Counted from the first letter of the stretch, positions 41,220-51,700 are shown. The stretch: DNA of 64,000 bases from Marinihelvus fidelis (GCF_008725655.1 NZ_VYXP01000001.1:124001-188000), one strand, 5' to 3'. Notes: generated by a model not told the origin, from the letters alone. Made by a program: numbers and translations.

Positions 41220-43592
41220 ATGGTTTACTGCTTTGCAGAATTCGCGTTCGATCCGCGGCTCGGTACCCTGGTGAGTGACGACGACACCGTGTCCCTGCGA
41301 CCGCAGGCCAGCCGCCTGCTCGAGGTCCTGATCACCCATGCGCCGGACATCGTCGATGGTGATGAACTGCTCGACGAGGTCTGGGGACGCCGTGCGCTGT
41401 CACCCAACGTAGTGCCCCAGGCCATCAGTGAGTTGCGCCAGGCACTGGGTGATCATGCGCAGTCCCCCCGGTTCATCGAAACACGGCATCGCCGGGGATA
41501 CCGGTTTATCTGCCCTGTGATCGAGGTCGACAGTGACGGCGAGTCCAACCATGGCGGCGCGCTCCCCGTATCGGCCAGTGCCGCGCGCGCATCGTCACGC
41601 TCAAGAATCCTGTTTGCGGTCACGCTGGTGGCCGTGCTGGCCGTAGCGGCAATGTCGCTGGCCTGGTGGCGCAGTGGCGCCGACCAACGCTGGCTCGAAA
41701 CCACGGCAATACCCGAGTTCGAACGGTTGATGGAAACGGACATGTTCCAGGCCTGGCGATGGTTGCGAGAAGCCCGCGAGCGTTTGCCGGGTGATCCGCT
41801 GCTGGAGCAACTCTGGCTCGACCTGACCCTGCCAGTCACCCTGGTCAGTAAGCCGGAAGGCGCGACTGTCGAGGTGCTCGACTATGACGGTGAACCGGAC
41901 TCGTGGGTCCCGCTGGGGGAGACGCCGCTGGTTGACGTCAGGTTGCCACTGGTTCAGATGCGATTCCACCTGGCACTCGACGGTTACCAGGCGCTGGAAA
42001 CGGCGCCCAGCGTGTTGCCGGCCGCCGAGCCATTCCGGCTGCATCGTCCCGGTGAGGCGCCGGAAGACATGGTGTTTGTTCCCGGCGGGACCGTGCACTA
42101 CCAGGATGAGGTGCGCGAAGTGCCGGATTTCTGGCTGGATCGTCATGAAGTAACCAACGAGGACTACCTCGCCTTTGTCGAGGCCGGTGGATACGAGCGT
42201 CCCGAGTATTGGCCCCAGCCCGCCAAGGTCGATGGGAAGCCTTTGTCATTCGAAGCGATGGTCGCTGGCCTTGTCGATAGCAGTGGCAGCCCGGGACCGG
42301 CTACCTGGACACTGGGCATGTATCCGCAAGGTGAGGCGAACCGCCCTGTCGAAGGGATCAGCTGGTACGAGGCCGCCGCCTACGCTGCTTTCGTGGATAA
42401 GCGCCTGCCCACGGCCTTTCACTGGTATCGCGCGGCCGGCCTGGGCACGCTGCCGCTGGCCAACTTCTCCGATGTGCTGGGCCGCAGTAACTTCTCCGGC
42501 CGCGGCGCCACCGATGTCGGTGAGCTGGGTGGCCAGGGGCCGTATGGCACGCAGGACATGGCCGGCAACGTGGCCGAATGGGTGGCGACGCCGGCCGGTG
42601 AGCTGCGGCACATCAACGGGGGCTCCTGGCTCAGCAATAATTACCGTTTTCGTGACCCCGATGCACAACCGCCACTGGAGCGGCGCCCCGGCTTCGGTGT
42701 GCGGCTGATGCAACAGGATGAGCCAGTTGCTCCCGAATTGCTGGCCAATGTCGAATTTACGTCGGACCCGGTGCCTGAACCCGTGGATGATGAGACTTTT
42801 GCCATCTACGAGCGGCAATTCGACTATGACCCTTCGCCTTTGGAACCACGGGTTGAGCGTGTTGACGACAGTCATCGCGAATGGCGCCGCGAATACGTGA
42901 GTTACACCGGTGCGTATGGTTCCGAGCGAAAACACGCACAACTGCTGTTGCCCCGGCACGGTGAGCCGCCGTACCAGGTCGTGGTGCATTTTCCTGGTGG
43001 CGATGCGCTGTTGCTGGGCGACAGTGCGGAGGCCGGGCTGAACCAGGTCGAGCTGTTCCTGCGCAACGGTCGCGCGGTGATCTACCCGGTCTATGCGGGC
43101 ACGTTCGAACGCCGGGAGTGGGTCGCGACCGGGCCAGCGTCATCGCGTGACCTGCTGGTTGCGCAGGTCCGGGACTTGCGGCGCTCGCTGGATTACCTGG
43201 CCTCGCGCCCTGACATCGACAGCGAGGCGATCCTGTTGCACGGTTTGAGCTACGGCGGCGTGCGGGCGCCATTTGCGCTTGCCGTGGAGGATCGCATCAA
43301 GGCGGCGATCCTGGTCTCGGTGGGATACTACCTGCGCGACGCCCAATTACCGGAAGTGCAGTTGCAGGATTACCTGCCGCGTATTCGCATCCCGGTCCTG
43401 GTCATTAACGGGCGCGACGATTTCACCTTCCCGCTGGCGTCTTCACAAGAGCCTTTCTTCGACATGCTTGGCGCAGCGCCGGGAAAAAAAGTGCACCTGT
43501 TACGCGACTGGGGGCATATTCCGCCATACGACCGCGAACTGGTGCAGGCACAACTGGACTGGGTCGATCGCTGGCTGGGGCCCGCCCGGTAG
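41220..43592 (+). CDS. Winged-helix/TM/FGE-sulfatase-like/alpha-beta hydrolase fusion protein
   Basis: 790 residues from ATG 41220. Residues 1-105 are an OmpR/PhoB-type winged helix (DDDTVSLRPQASRLLEVLI, ELLDEVWGRRALSPNVVPQA, RHRRGYRFICPV), as in CadC. A membrane helix (ILFAVTLVAVLAVAAMSLAW) precedes a PEGA-like segment (SKPEGATVEVLD). Then comes an FGE-sulfatase/SUMF1-like domain: MVFVPGGTVHYQDEVREVPD, FWLDRHEVTNEDYLAFVEAG, GPYGTQDMAGNVAEWVA. The Cys pair of genuine FGE (RGGSWxC...C) is missing here (GGSWLSNNYRF), so sulfatase-activating chemistry is unlikely. The last 200 residues are an alpha/beta hydrolase with GLSYGGVRAPF (Ser), NGRDDFTF (Asp) and RDWGHIPP (His). A membrane sensor-regulator with an extracytoplasmic hydrolase is the reading; kinase-FGE-hydrolase relatives are known, but the wHTH version is unusual. 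Confidence 0.86.
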   Translation: MVYCFAEFAFDPRLGTLVSDDDTVSLRPQASRLLEVLITHAPDIVDGDELLDEVWGRRALSPNVVPQAISELRQALGDHAQSPRFIETRHRRGYRFICPVIEVDSDGESNHGGALPVSASAARASSRSRILFAVTLVAVLAVAAMSLAWWRSGADQRWLETTAIPEFERLMETDMFQAWRWLREARERLPGDPLLEQLWLDLTLPVTLVSKPEGATVEVLDYDGEPDSWVPLGETPLVDVRLPLVQMRFHLALDGYQALETAPSVLPAAEPFRLHRPGEAPEDMVFVPGGTVHYQDEVREVPDFWLDRHEVTNEDYLAFVEAGGYERPEYWPQPAKVDGKPLSFEAMVAGLVDSSGSPGPATWTLGMYPQGEANRPVEGISWYEAAAYAAFVDKRLPTAFHWYRAAGLGTLPLANFSDVLGRSNFSGRGATDVGELGGQGPYGTQDMAGNVAEWVATPAGELRHINGGSWLSNNYRFRDPDAQPPLERRPGFGVRLMQQDEPVAPELLANVEFTSDPVPEPVDDETFAIYERQFDYDPSPLEPRVERVDDSHREWRREYVSYTGAYGSERKHAQLLLPRHGEPPYQVVVHFPGGDALLLGDSAEAGLNQVELFLRNGRAVIYPVYAGTFERREWVATGPASSRDLLVAQVRDLRRSLDYLASRPDIDSEAILLHGLSYGGVRAPFALAVEDRIKAAILVSVGYYLRDAQLPEVQLQDYLPRIRIPVLVINGRDDFTFPLASSQEPFFDMLGAAPGKKVHLLRDWGHIPPYDRELVQAQLDWVDRWLGPAR

Positions 43593-43607
43593 GGCTGACC
43601 CGCCAAA

Positions 43608-44807
43608 TCACTCGATCTCGACCAGCCCCAGCTGGTTGGTGCTGCTCTGGTGGATTAGCAGGTTGCCATCTTCGGTGACCCAGGTGTGGCGGATGATGCC
43701 CACGCCGGAGGGTATGGCCCAGCTCTGGAACGACTCGTCGGCGGGGTCGAAGCGCACCAGCGCGTCCGGCCGCATGCCCGATTCGTTGTACCAGATGATG
43801 TCGTCGATGACGGCCATGGAGTAGGGGTGCGATTTCGGGCCGCTGGGCGAGTCCCACTGGGTGATCTCACCGGTTTCCGGCACCAGCCGGCCAATCTTAC
43901 CGAGCGAGGAATTCACGAACCAGATATTGCCGTCGCTATCCAGGTCCAGGCGACGGATGCGGGTGCGCTCATCGGGGACCTCGTAGTAGCGCACTTCCAT
44001 GGTGTCGGGGTCCATCGCACCCAGCTTGTTAGTGCCGTTGTAGGCGATCCACACGGTGCCGTCAGCGGCCACCTTGATGCCGTAGGGCCGGGGCTCGGTG
44101 TCGATCTCGTCCACTTCGCCGGTTTCCGGGTTCAGGCGCCCCAACACAGCGGCCCGCTGGGCGGTGAAATACAAATTGCCGTTGGGGTGGAAAATGGCGG
44201 TGTGCGGATCGCCGGCTCGCGTGCTGTACCACTGGATTTCACCGTTGGCCGGGTTTAGCTTGCCGATCGTGGCGTTACTGTTGCCGGTGTACCAGATGTT
44301 GCCGTCGGCATCGGGAACGATGCTGTGCGGCCGGGCAGACGGCGGCAACGGAAACTCCTTCATCTCGCCGCTCGCCGGGTCCAGGCGCCCGACCAGGCTG
44401 GCCCACATGCCGGTCCACCAGAACGAACCGTCGGGGGCTTCGATCGGGTCGCGGGTGCGCTGGCCCAGGGTTGGCGTGGTCCATTCGGTGATCTTGATCT
44501 TCGTGTCGCCGGGCACCAGCGTCGGCCGGCGCGAGGGGTCTTCGGGGTAGTGTTCCGCCAGGTAGCTTGCGATCGTGTCCGCCGTTTCGTCATCCAGCGC
44601 GACCATTGTGCCGAACACCTCGCGCCATCGTTCGGCTGAATCGTAACCCGCCGTTCGGGTAATGGTCGAGACGCCGTGGCAGGCCGTGCAGGCTGCTTCG
44701 ACCAGGGCCTTGCCGTCGCCGTCGGGGAGATCCTGCGCGGCCAGGTTGCCGGAAAAAATACTGGCGACCAGGGCGATCACGAAATGGCCACGATTCAGGT
44801 CTGACAT
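43608..44807 (-). CDS. Cytochrome c / virginiamycin-B-lyase-like propeller protein
   Basis: 399 residues from ATG 44807, chosen because a signal peptide follows (HFVIALVASIFSGNLAAQ). A haem c site VEAACTACHGVST (CxxCH) lies near residue 45, and the remainder is a Vgb-type seven-bladed propeller with repeated PxxIxxxxDGxxWxT segments such as APDGSFWWTGMWASLVGRLD and HTAIFHPNGNLYFTAQRA. Vgb lyases open streptogramin B rings; fused haem versions are widespread in soil bacteria with no proven substrate. Convergent with the fusion gene at 41220 (15-base gap). Confidence 0.86.
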   Translation of the reverse strand: MSDLNRGHFVIALVASIFSGNLAAQDLPDGDGKALVEAACTACHGVSTITRTAGYDSAERWREVFGTMVALDDETADTIASYLAEHYPEDPSRRPTLVPGDTKIKITEWTTPTLGQRTRDPIEAPDGSFWWTGMWASLVGRLDPASGEMKEFPLPPSARPHSIVPDADGNIWYTGNSNATIGKLNPANGEIQWYSTRAGDPHTAIFHPNGNLYFTAQRAAVLGRLNPETGEVDEIDTEPRPYGIKVAADGTVWIAYNGTNKLGAMDPDTMEVRYYEVPDERTRIRRLDLDSDGNIWFVNSSLGKIGRLVPETGEITQWDSPSGPKSHPYSMAVIDDIIWYNESGMRPDALVRFDPADESFQSWAIPSGVGIIRHTWVTEDGNLLIHQSSTNQLGLVEIE

Positions 44808-44860
44808 GGGAAACCCCTTAGCTTGTCTGGAATTGGCCTCGATTGTAACCAAGGCGCGGT

Positions 44861-46162
44861 TTATCGCGCCTTAAGCCGTTCGACCCTGGGAATCAGCAAC
44901 CAGACCGCGGCCATGGCGGTGACCGCCAGCGACGCACCGATAATGAACGCCGGCGTGTAGTTGCCACCCTGGGTCAGCCACGGCACCAGCGAGGTCAGGC
45001 CAACCGCGCCCAGCTTGGCGGCCATGCCGGAAAAGCCTGACAGCGTGCCCACGGCTTTGGAGCTGAACAGGTCGCTGGGCAGGGTCTGGACGTTGCCGAT
45101 GGCGGTCTGGAAGCCGAACAGGATGACGGCCATGATCAGCACCGCGGTGACCGGCGCACCGGGGTTGGCCATGGCCAGCAGGGCCGGCAGCATGATCAGG
45201 CAGCCCAGCGAGATGGTCAGCTTGCGGGTCTTGTTCACGTCCCAGCCGGTCTTGATGCGGTTCTGCGCCAGCAGGCCGCCAAACCAGGCACCGAACATGG
45301 CGCCCACGTACGGCACCCAGCCGTAGATGCCGATGGCCTTGACGTCCATCTGGTAAACCTCGTTCAGGTAGATGGGAATCCAGAACACGAACAGCCACCA
45401 GATGGGATCGATGGCGGCCGAGGCCACGATCACGCCCCAGCTTTCCTTGCGTGACAGGATTTCGCCGGTGGTTGGGTCATAGTCCACGGTGTCGCCATCG
45501 TCCACGCCTTCACCGGCGTCGGCCTTCTGGCCGCTGAGGATGTACTGGCGCTCTTCCTCGGTGATCCACGGGTGCGCGCCCGGCGGCGCCTTCACCAGCA
45601 CGATCCAGGGGATCAGCCACAGCAGCCCCAGCAGGCCGACCAGCACGAACACGGCCTGCCAGCTGAAGTACACGGTCATGAAGGCGATCATTGGAATCGA
45701 GATGATGCCGCCGATGGCCGCGCCGGAGTTGAAGATGCCCTGCGCGAGCGCACGCTCTTTCGACGGGAACCACTCGGCGTTGCTCTTGGCGGCGCCCGGC
45801 CAGTTGCCGGCCTCGGCCACGCCCAGGATGGCGCGGAAGATGGCAAGGCTCAGTGCGCCACGGGCCACGGCATGCAGCGCGGTGGCGATGGACCAGACGC
45901 CGATGGCCAGCACGAAACCCATGCGCGTACCCACCCAGTCAAAGATCTTGCCGAAGATGGCCTGGCCAAAGGCATAGGCAAACACGAACACGATAGAAAT
46001 ATTGGCGTAGATTTGTTTGCGCTCCATCGCCGACTCATCCGGGAACAGGTCTTCTACGATGGCGGGCCACAGCACGCTGAGCGACTGGCGGTCGATGTAG
46101 TTGATGACGGTGGCGAGCGCGATCAGGGTGATGACCCACCAGCGCAGGTTCTTCAGCTGCAT
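44861..46162 (-). CDS. MFS transporter of the hexuronate/ACS type
   Basis: 433 residues, 12 predicted helices. Signature stretches are NYIDRQSLSVLWPAIVEDLF at the first helix (ACS-family start), GKIFDWVGTRMGFVLAIG, VAEAGNWPGAAKSNAEWFP and KERALAQGIFNSGAAIGG. This pattern fits anion:cation symporters such as ExuT that import galacturonate or glucuronate. A GGAGGAAC Shine-Dalgarno lies before the ATG. It is divergent from an RpiB-like isomerase over a 390-base control region with a FadR-type operator, which suggests a shared uronate-type substrate. Confidence 0.88.
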   Translation of the reverse strand: MQLKNLRWWVITLIALATVINYIDRQSLSVLWPAIVEDLFPDESAMERKQIYANISIVFVFAYAFGQAIFGKIFDWVGTRMGFVLAIGVWSIATALHAVARGALSLAIFRAILGVAEAGNWPGAAKSNAEWFPSKERALAQGIFNSGAAIGGIISIPMIAFMTVYFSWQAVFVLVGLLGLLWLIPWIVLVKAPPGAHPWITEEERQYILSGQKADAGEGVDDGDTVDYDPTTGEILSRKESWGVIVASAAIDPIWWLFVFWIPIYLNEVYQMDVKAIGIYGWVPYVGAMFGAWFGGLLAQNRIKTGWDVNKTRKLTISLGCLIMLPALLAMANPGAPVTAVLIMAVILFGFQTAIGNVQTLPSDLFSSKAVGTLSGFSGMAAKLGAVGLTSLVPWLTQGGNYTPAFIIGASLAVTAMAAVWLLIPRVERLKAR

Positions 46163-46552
46163 GGTTTATGTTCCTCCGGAGCTTGTCTTGTTGTGTCGAC
46201 CACAATGTCTGTTTTGGTCAGACCAATATATGGCATCTGAGCCCGGCCGTTGAGCGACGGCCCGTATCTCCAGTGCTCCTGCCCGCATATTGAAACGCCG
46301 TTGGGCGTGCTGGAAACAGGGTCAAGTGGTCTACCTTTGACGGTCAGTATAGAGGTCATAATCTCCGGATGGTAGTGAAAATTGGTATTAATAAGTGGCC
46401 ATACCATTCGGGCAGCCTGGCCCGGCAGGACTTTGCCATGGGTTGCGGGAATCATTACGTGCCCTTGAGGGCAGTCTTTGTGGCCCCAATGTTCTAAAAT
46501 TGACACCGGTAGCATTACTGACCCCGAATTCGACTCAAGACAGGATACGAAC
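46163..46552. promoter_or_regulatory. Divergent control region of the transporter and isomerase genes
   Basis: 390 bases without a gene. It contains, left to right: palindrome TTGTG-tcgac-CACAA (46191-46205), palindrome TTGGTC-A-GACCAA (46214-46226), a degenerate TGGTCTACC (46327-46335), a spaced pair TGGTAT...ATACCA (46383-46406) and a LacI-like TGACACCGGTAGCA (46501-46514) next to the isomerase start. I cannot assign the regulators; none is encoded nearby. Confidence 0.6.
46214..46226. promoter_or_regulatory. FadR/GntR-subfamily operator-like palindrome
   Basis: TTGGTCAGACCAA is a perfect 6-1-6 palindrome and fits the TGGTNNNACCA pattern of FadR-subfamily GntR regulators (as for PdhR- or UxuR-like proteins). 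It lies 52 bases upstream of the transporter start and about 330 from the isomerase start. Confidence 0.65.
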
Positions 46553-47194
46553 ATGAAAATTGCTTTGATCAACGAGAACAGCCAGGCCGCCAAGAACTGC
46601 ATCGTCGATGCAGCGCTGCGCAAGGCCGTCGAGCCGATGGGCCACGAGGTCTTTAACTACGGCATGTACTCGGCCGAGGACGACGCCCAGCTGACCTACG
46701 TACAGAACGGCATCCTGGCGGCCGTGCTGCTTAACGGTGGCGCAGCGGATTTCGTTGTCACTGGCTGCGGCACCGGCGCTGGAGCCATGCTGGCGCTGAA
46801 CGTTTTCCCCGGTGTGATCTGTGGCCATGCCCAGGATCCGGTGGACGCGTTCACCTTCGGCCAGATCAATGCCGGCAACGCGCTGTCCATTCCCTACGCC
46901 AAGGGCTTTGGCTGGGCCGCAGAGCTGAACCTGGAATACATTTTCGAGAAGCTGTTCGGCACCGAGATGGGCCTGGGCTACCCGAAAGAGCGCGCCGCCA
47001 TCATGGCGAAGAACCGCGGCATCCTGAATGACGTCAAGGCGGTCACGCACAACGACATGCTGACCATCCTGGCCAACCTGGACCAGGACCTGCTGAAGGG
47101 CGCCATCGGTGGTGAGAAGTTCAAGGAATACTTCTACGCCAACGCCACCAACGAAGACATCGTTGCGGCGATCAAGGGCATTATCGGCGAGTAA
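46553..47194 (+). CDS. RpiB/LacA/LacB-family sugar-phosphate isomerase
   Basis: 213 residues from ATG 46553, preceded by AGGA; the frame extends upstream without family features. The family core is clear: MKIALINENSQAAKNCIVDA, HEVFNYGMYSAEDD, DFVVTGCGTGAGAMLALNV (TGCGTGxG with the catalytic Cys) and GQINAGNALSIPYAKGFGW. Length and the C-terminal extra helix are those of the larger subgroup found in uronate and alginate/pectin catabolic loci, where it isomerises a keto-deoxy-uronate or sugar phosphate; the exact substrate is inference. A rho-independent terminator follows. Confidence 0.85.
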   Translation: MKIALINENSQAAKNCIVDAALRKAVEPMGHEVFNYGMYSAEDDAQLTYVQNGILAAVLLNGGAADFVVTGCGTGAGAMLALNVFPGVICGHAQDPVDAFTFGQINAGNALSIPYAKGFGWAAELNLEYIFEKLFGTEMGLGYPKERAAIMAKNRGILNDVKAVTHNDMLTILANLDQDLLKGAIGGEKFKEYFYANATNEDIVAAIKGIIGE

Positions 47195-47229
47195 TCGCTG
47201 ACGCCCGGCGCCCCGGGCGGCACCCACGG

Positions 47230-47265
47230 GACCCGGCATTCAATGCGAATGCCGGGTCTTTTTTT
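47230..47265 (+). terminator. Rho-independent terminator of the isomerase gene
   Basis: GACCCGGCATTC (47230-47241), loop AATGC, GAATGCCGGGTC (47247-47258), then seven T. A perfect 12-base stem with U-tract; strong. Confidence 0.95.
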
Positions 47266-47283
47266 ATGCGCTACCATCGGCGC

Positions 47284-48591
47284 ATGACGAGCATTGATTT
47301 CCACGCGCTGCTTGACGGCGACCCGGTTGATGACGAACCCGCCACCCCCACGCCCGACGGCAGGGAGCTTGAGCGCCTGCTCAGCCCGCTGGCGGTCGAG
47401 ACCTTCGTCAATACCTACTTCGGGCGCGAGTCGCTGAATGTCGAGGGTGAGGACGACAAGTTCGCTTCGCTGTTTGGCTGGGCGCAGCTGAAGCGTGCGC
47501 TGGCCCGCGGGCGCCGGATCGAGGACCGGCGTTACAACATCACGGCCTCGTTCACCGGTGGCGAGGCTTCCGGCAACGGCCGGCCGATGATCGCGGCCCG
47601 ACACGACCAGGTCAGCGACCTGCTCACCCAGGGCGCGACCCTGTGCATCACCAACATCCACATGGCCGACCCCGCGCTCGCGCGCTGGGCACAGGCCGTG
47701 CGCGCACAACTGAATTTTTCCGGCACGGTGGGGATCAATTGTTATGTGTCGCCGGATGGGTCCGGCCTGCCCATGCATTACGACCAGCGCGTGGCGACCA
47801 CCGTGCAGATCGCCGGTCGCAAGCGTTGGCGGTTCTCCACGGAAGCGGCCAAGGCGTGGCCCGACCACAACGCCGTGTTCGAGAACGGCCGCGTCAAACC
47901 CGCGCGGGCCGATGGCGGCCGGTTGCCGGACGAGATGACTTTTCGCGAGGTGGAGCTGGGCCCCGGCGACCTGCTCTGCCTGCCGGCCGGCGCCTGGCAT
48001 GCCGCACGCGGTGTGGGTGTTTCGCTGGCGCTGAACCTGTATTTCGCGCCCCGCAATTTCATTGACCAGCTGATTCCGCTGTTCAGGCTGTTTGCCAGCT
48101 CAAGCGGCGACTGGCGTGGCGGCCCGCCGGCATCGGCGGGGGACATCCACGGTGACATGCCGGACAACGTGGCGGACTACATGCGCGAGCGGCTCGACGA
48201 GTTCCATGCCATGGCCCGTCGCGCGCTGGACGGCCCGGCGGCGCTGGCGGAGCCCTGGCTCAGCGCCCTGACGCAGGTGCCTTACACCGGTTGGCAACCA
48301 GAAGCCAAGCGCGAAATACCCAACATATCCCCGGAGCAGCGTTTCCGGATCCCATCATCGGCACTTCGCTTTGTCGAAGACGGACAGGGGGTCGTCGTGC
48401 CCTGCGATGCAGGTCTGTTGCGTTTTCCGGCGGTGCTCGCGCCGCTGATCCGCAGGCTGGCGGTCGAGGCCAAACCGTTCACCATTCCCCAGGTGCTTGC
48501 CTGGCCGCAGTTGCCCGCCGGGCTCAGCCGCGAGCAGGCCATGGGCTATCTGCAGAAACTCTACGCCAACGGCATCCTGGAGATGGCCTGA
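47284..48591 (+). CDS. JmjC-type (cupin-4) ribosomal oxygenase-like protein
   Basis: 435 residues from ATG 47284 (six codons after an alternative start). The JmjC/cupin core shows the iron motif HxD in SGLPMHYDQRVATTVQI, substrate-side IAGRKRWRF and the second metal His in LPAGAWHAARGV. Helical linkers and a winged-helix-like C-terminus (SREQAMGYLQKLYANGILEM) match the RoxA/YcfD architecture of 2-oxoglutarate/Fe(II) oxygenases that hydroxylate ribosomal protein arginine. E. coli YcfD acts on uL16 Arg81; the target here is unproven. Confidence 0.86.
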   Translation: MTSIDFHALLDGDPVDDEPATPTPDGRELERLLSPLAVETFVNTYFGRESLNVEGEDDKFASLFGWAQLKRALARGRRIEDRRYNITASFTGGEASGNGRPMIAARHDQVSDLLTQGATLCITNIHMADPALARWAQAVRAQLNFSGTVGINCYVSPDGSGLPMHYDQRVATTVQIAGRKRWRFSTEAAKAWPDHNAVFENGRVKPARADGGRLPDEMTFREVELGPGDLLCLPAGAWHAARGVGVSLALNLYFAPRNFIDQLIPLFRLFASSSGDWRGGPPASAGDIHGDMPDNVADYMRERLDEFHAMARRALDGPAALAEPWLSALTQVPYTGWQPEAKREIPNISPEQRFRIPSSALRFVEDGQGVVVPCDAGLLRFPAVLAPLIRRLAVEAKPFTIPQVLAWPQLPAGLSREQAMGYLQKLYANGILEMA

Positions 48592-48748
48592 CCCGGTTCC
48601 GGGGCAGGGCATTGCTTAAGGCCGGGGGCTATTCCCCGCGCGTTTTCAGCCTGGCTTTCCCGACGGTGGGAGAATTTCCCGGTTCATAACACTTGCGTTC
48701 TCGTTGGCCCGTCTGGGCCTGGCGCCATAATGAACAGGGGAAGAACGC

Positions 48749-51700
48749 ATGCGCTTGAGCAAGGTTAGGGGATTTTCACGTATTTCACATCAGCCGGGTA
48801 TTGGGGGCGAATGGCTGAAACGATTCATGCTGGCCCTGTTCATGACGGCCTTGACCCTGTCGGCGCAGGCCGAAACCGTTTCCGGGACCATGCTCGACGA
48901 TTCGGGAAATCCAACGAGCGGCGCCATACAGTTCCTGGATGCCGCAGGTTCCTGGCACGGAGAAGGCTGGTCCGACCATACCGGTGCGTTCTCGGTTGAC
49001 CTGCCGGATGGAGATTACTACGCGGTCAGCCGATTCACCCATGGTGTGATCGACGATGTCTGGGACGGCGTCGATGGCACGCCTTGCCAGAACATGACCT
49101 GCGACATCAACGCGCTAGGCACGCCGGTTAACGTCACATCAGGCACCCCGGTATCCGGTATCAATTTTGTGCTCGACGCCATTCCGGGCGGCGGCCATAT
49201 GCTGTCAGGCAACATCAGTGCCGGTGGCAATCCCGCGGCTTACGCCGGGGTGGTCATCATGAACGCACTGGGCCATTACATTGGTGAGCTTCGCGCGGAC
49301 CGCCATGGCCACTGGGTCAGCAACCCTCTTCCGGATGACGACTACTACATTCGCACTCACGTGGAGCCGGCGGGCTTCGCGCGCGAGTTGTGGTCAGGCG
49401 GTGAGCCGAACTACGTGTGTCCGTCGATTTACGACTGTGACAATCCGGTCGAGGTCCTTGTTTATGGCGCGGCGGTGACCATTGACAACGCGGGCGTGGG
49501 TCATCTTGATTTCGACCTTGACGCGACAGACCCCGCGCGCAGCGTATCCGGGTTCATTCACGACGGCGGGATTCCGATTAATAACGTGTGGGTCGACCTG
49601 TACGACGAGTATGGCGAGCACATGGGCAGCCGCAATACCGACATTGACGGCCTGTATCACTTCAGCAACCTGCCGGATGATGGCCGCACGTTCCGCGTGT
49701 TCGTTTCCGGCCCTCCGCGTGGCTACGACACGGCCCTGTTTAACGGAGTCGCCTGCCCGCAATGGGCCTGTGATCCGGTCGCCGACGGGTCGCCCGTCAG
49801 CCTGGGTAGCATTGGCAACGATATTGAGCTGCCTTATATCGGCAGCGAGCGCATCCACGGCATCGTCGCCATGGACGGAACGGGCGAGGGTGTTTCCAGT
49901 GCCCATGGACATTTTGGTGTCCAGTTCTGGGACGACGCCGGTAACCAGCTTGGCGAAACGCACGTCGAAGACAACGGTCGCTACCAGATCATCCTGGCCG
50001 ACTGGGGCTACGGCCCGGGTGATTACACGCTGTTGACGGCCAACGACCCGAATTACCACGGGCTGATCAACGAGGACAATGACGGCAACCTGTGCATGTA
50101 TGACTGCACGCCGCAGACCAGCGGCGCCTCCGTCATCACCGTTGACGCGAGTGACAGCGTGCGGGTGGATTTCAATCTCCAGGCGGGCAAACAGGTTTCC
50201 GGTACCGTGACCGCCGAGAACGGCGGCGCGCCGCTGGGGGACATCGAGATCTGTGCCGCACGCCAGTCCGATGGATGGTACGTTGGCTGCGCGTGGACCG
50301 GCGCGGACGGCAACTACGTACTTGGCGGCCTGGCCGACAGCAATGAGCTGGTGGTGTTCGTCAACAATCCCAACAACCAGCCTTACCTGCCCGAGCAGTG
50401 GAACGACGACCCCTGCTGTGACTACAACAACGCCGACCTTGTGGATGTGACGGGTGGTGACGTTGCCGGTATCGATTTCGCCCTGGGCGATGCCTTTAGT
50501 GTCAGCGGCACGCTGAGCGTGGACGATGGCTCCGGCGCTGTACCCCTGGTGAACGACGCCGAGGTATGGGTCTTCGACCTGTCCGGCAACCAGGTGTCCG
50601 GTGGCCAGGTGGATGAGAACGGCGCATGGACAACGTTTCTTCCGCCGGGTGACTACCTGTTCTACTTTCAGCCCTACAAGCCGGCCGCCTACGACGGCTA
50701 CGTTTCAGAGTTCCATGACGGCACACCCTGCGCGGAGCTGCAGTGCTTCGGTTGGGATTTCGTCAGTCACGTCACACCGCTGACCATCGGTTTCGACACC
50801 AGTGGCATTGACGCGACCCTGGAACCGGGCGCAGTGTTTGTCGGCCAGATCACGGACGAGAACACGGGTGCGCCGATTGCGGACGCGCGCGTTATCTTCT
50901 ACGACGACCTGAGCATTCAGAACGAAACCTATTTCACCGAGTACTTCATGATTGCCGATGGCAACGGCGACTTCCGAACGCCGCCGCTGCCGCCCAAGGC
51001 CTACTCGGTGTTCAGCACGGGCTACGTCGTCGGCTACTCGCGCGAATACTGGAGCGACCAGAAGTGCGCGCCATTGGACTGTGACGACGCGATTGCGAAC
51101 CGCACGGTCGAGGTGCCGGTCGCCGGTGAGTTCCTTGATGTCAGCATGGACCTGGTTCAACGCGTGAACCTGTCCGGCACCGTGCTGGACCCGGACGGCA
51201 ACCCGCTGGACGGCGTGCCGGTGACCGTGCGTGACGCGGCCGGACAGGCGATCGAAACCGTCTGGACGGGACCGGATGGGTCTTACGTCTCGGACCTGTT
51301 CCAGAACGATGCGCCTCGCGGCCATTCCGGCGGTGACTATCTGGTCACCGCGCGTGGCGAGGACTTTGGTTTCCACGCGCAGATCTACGGTGATCCGGGC
51401 AACGGCGAGAGTAACGTCGAATGCCCGTTCGAGACCTGCGCGACATCGGCGCCGGTGACGCCGCTGTCCACGCTGGACGGCCAGGATCGCACCGACATCA
51501 ACTTCCAGTTCACAGCGCGTGACCTGTCGACGGTGTCCGGCTCCATCACGGACCCCGAGGGGAACCCAGCCGGTGGCGCCGTGGCGTTTATGGACCCTGC
51601 CGGCAACAACTACGCGGACGCGTGGACGGATGGTGACGGCAATTTCAGTATCGAACTCCAGGACGGCACGTACTGGGCGGTGACCCGGTACACCTATGGC

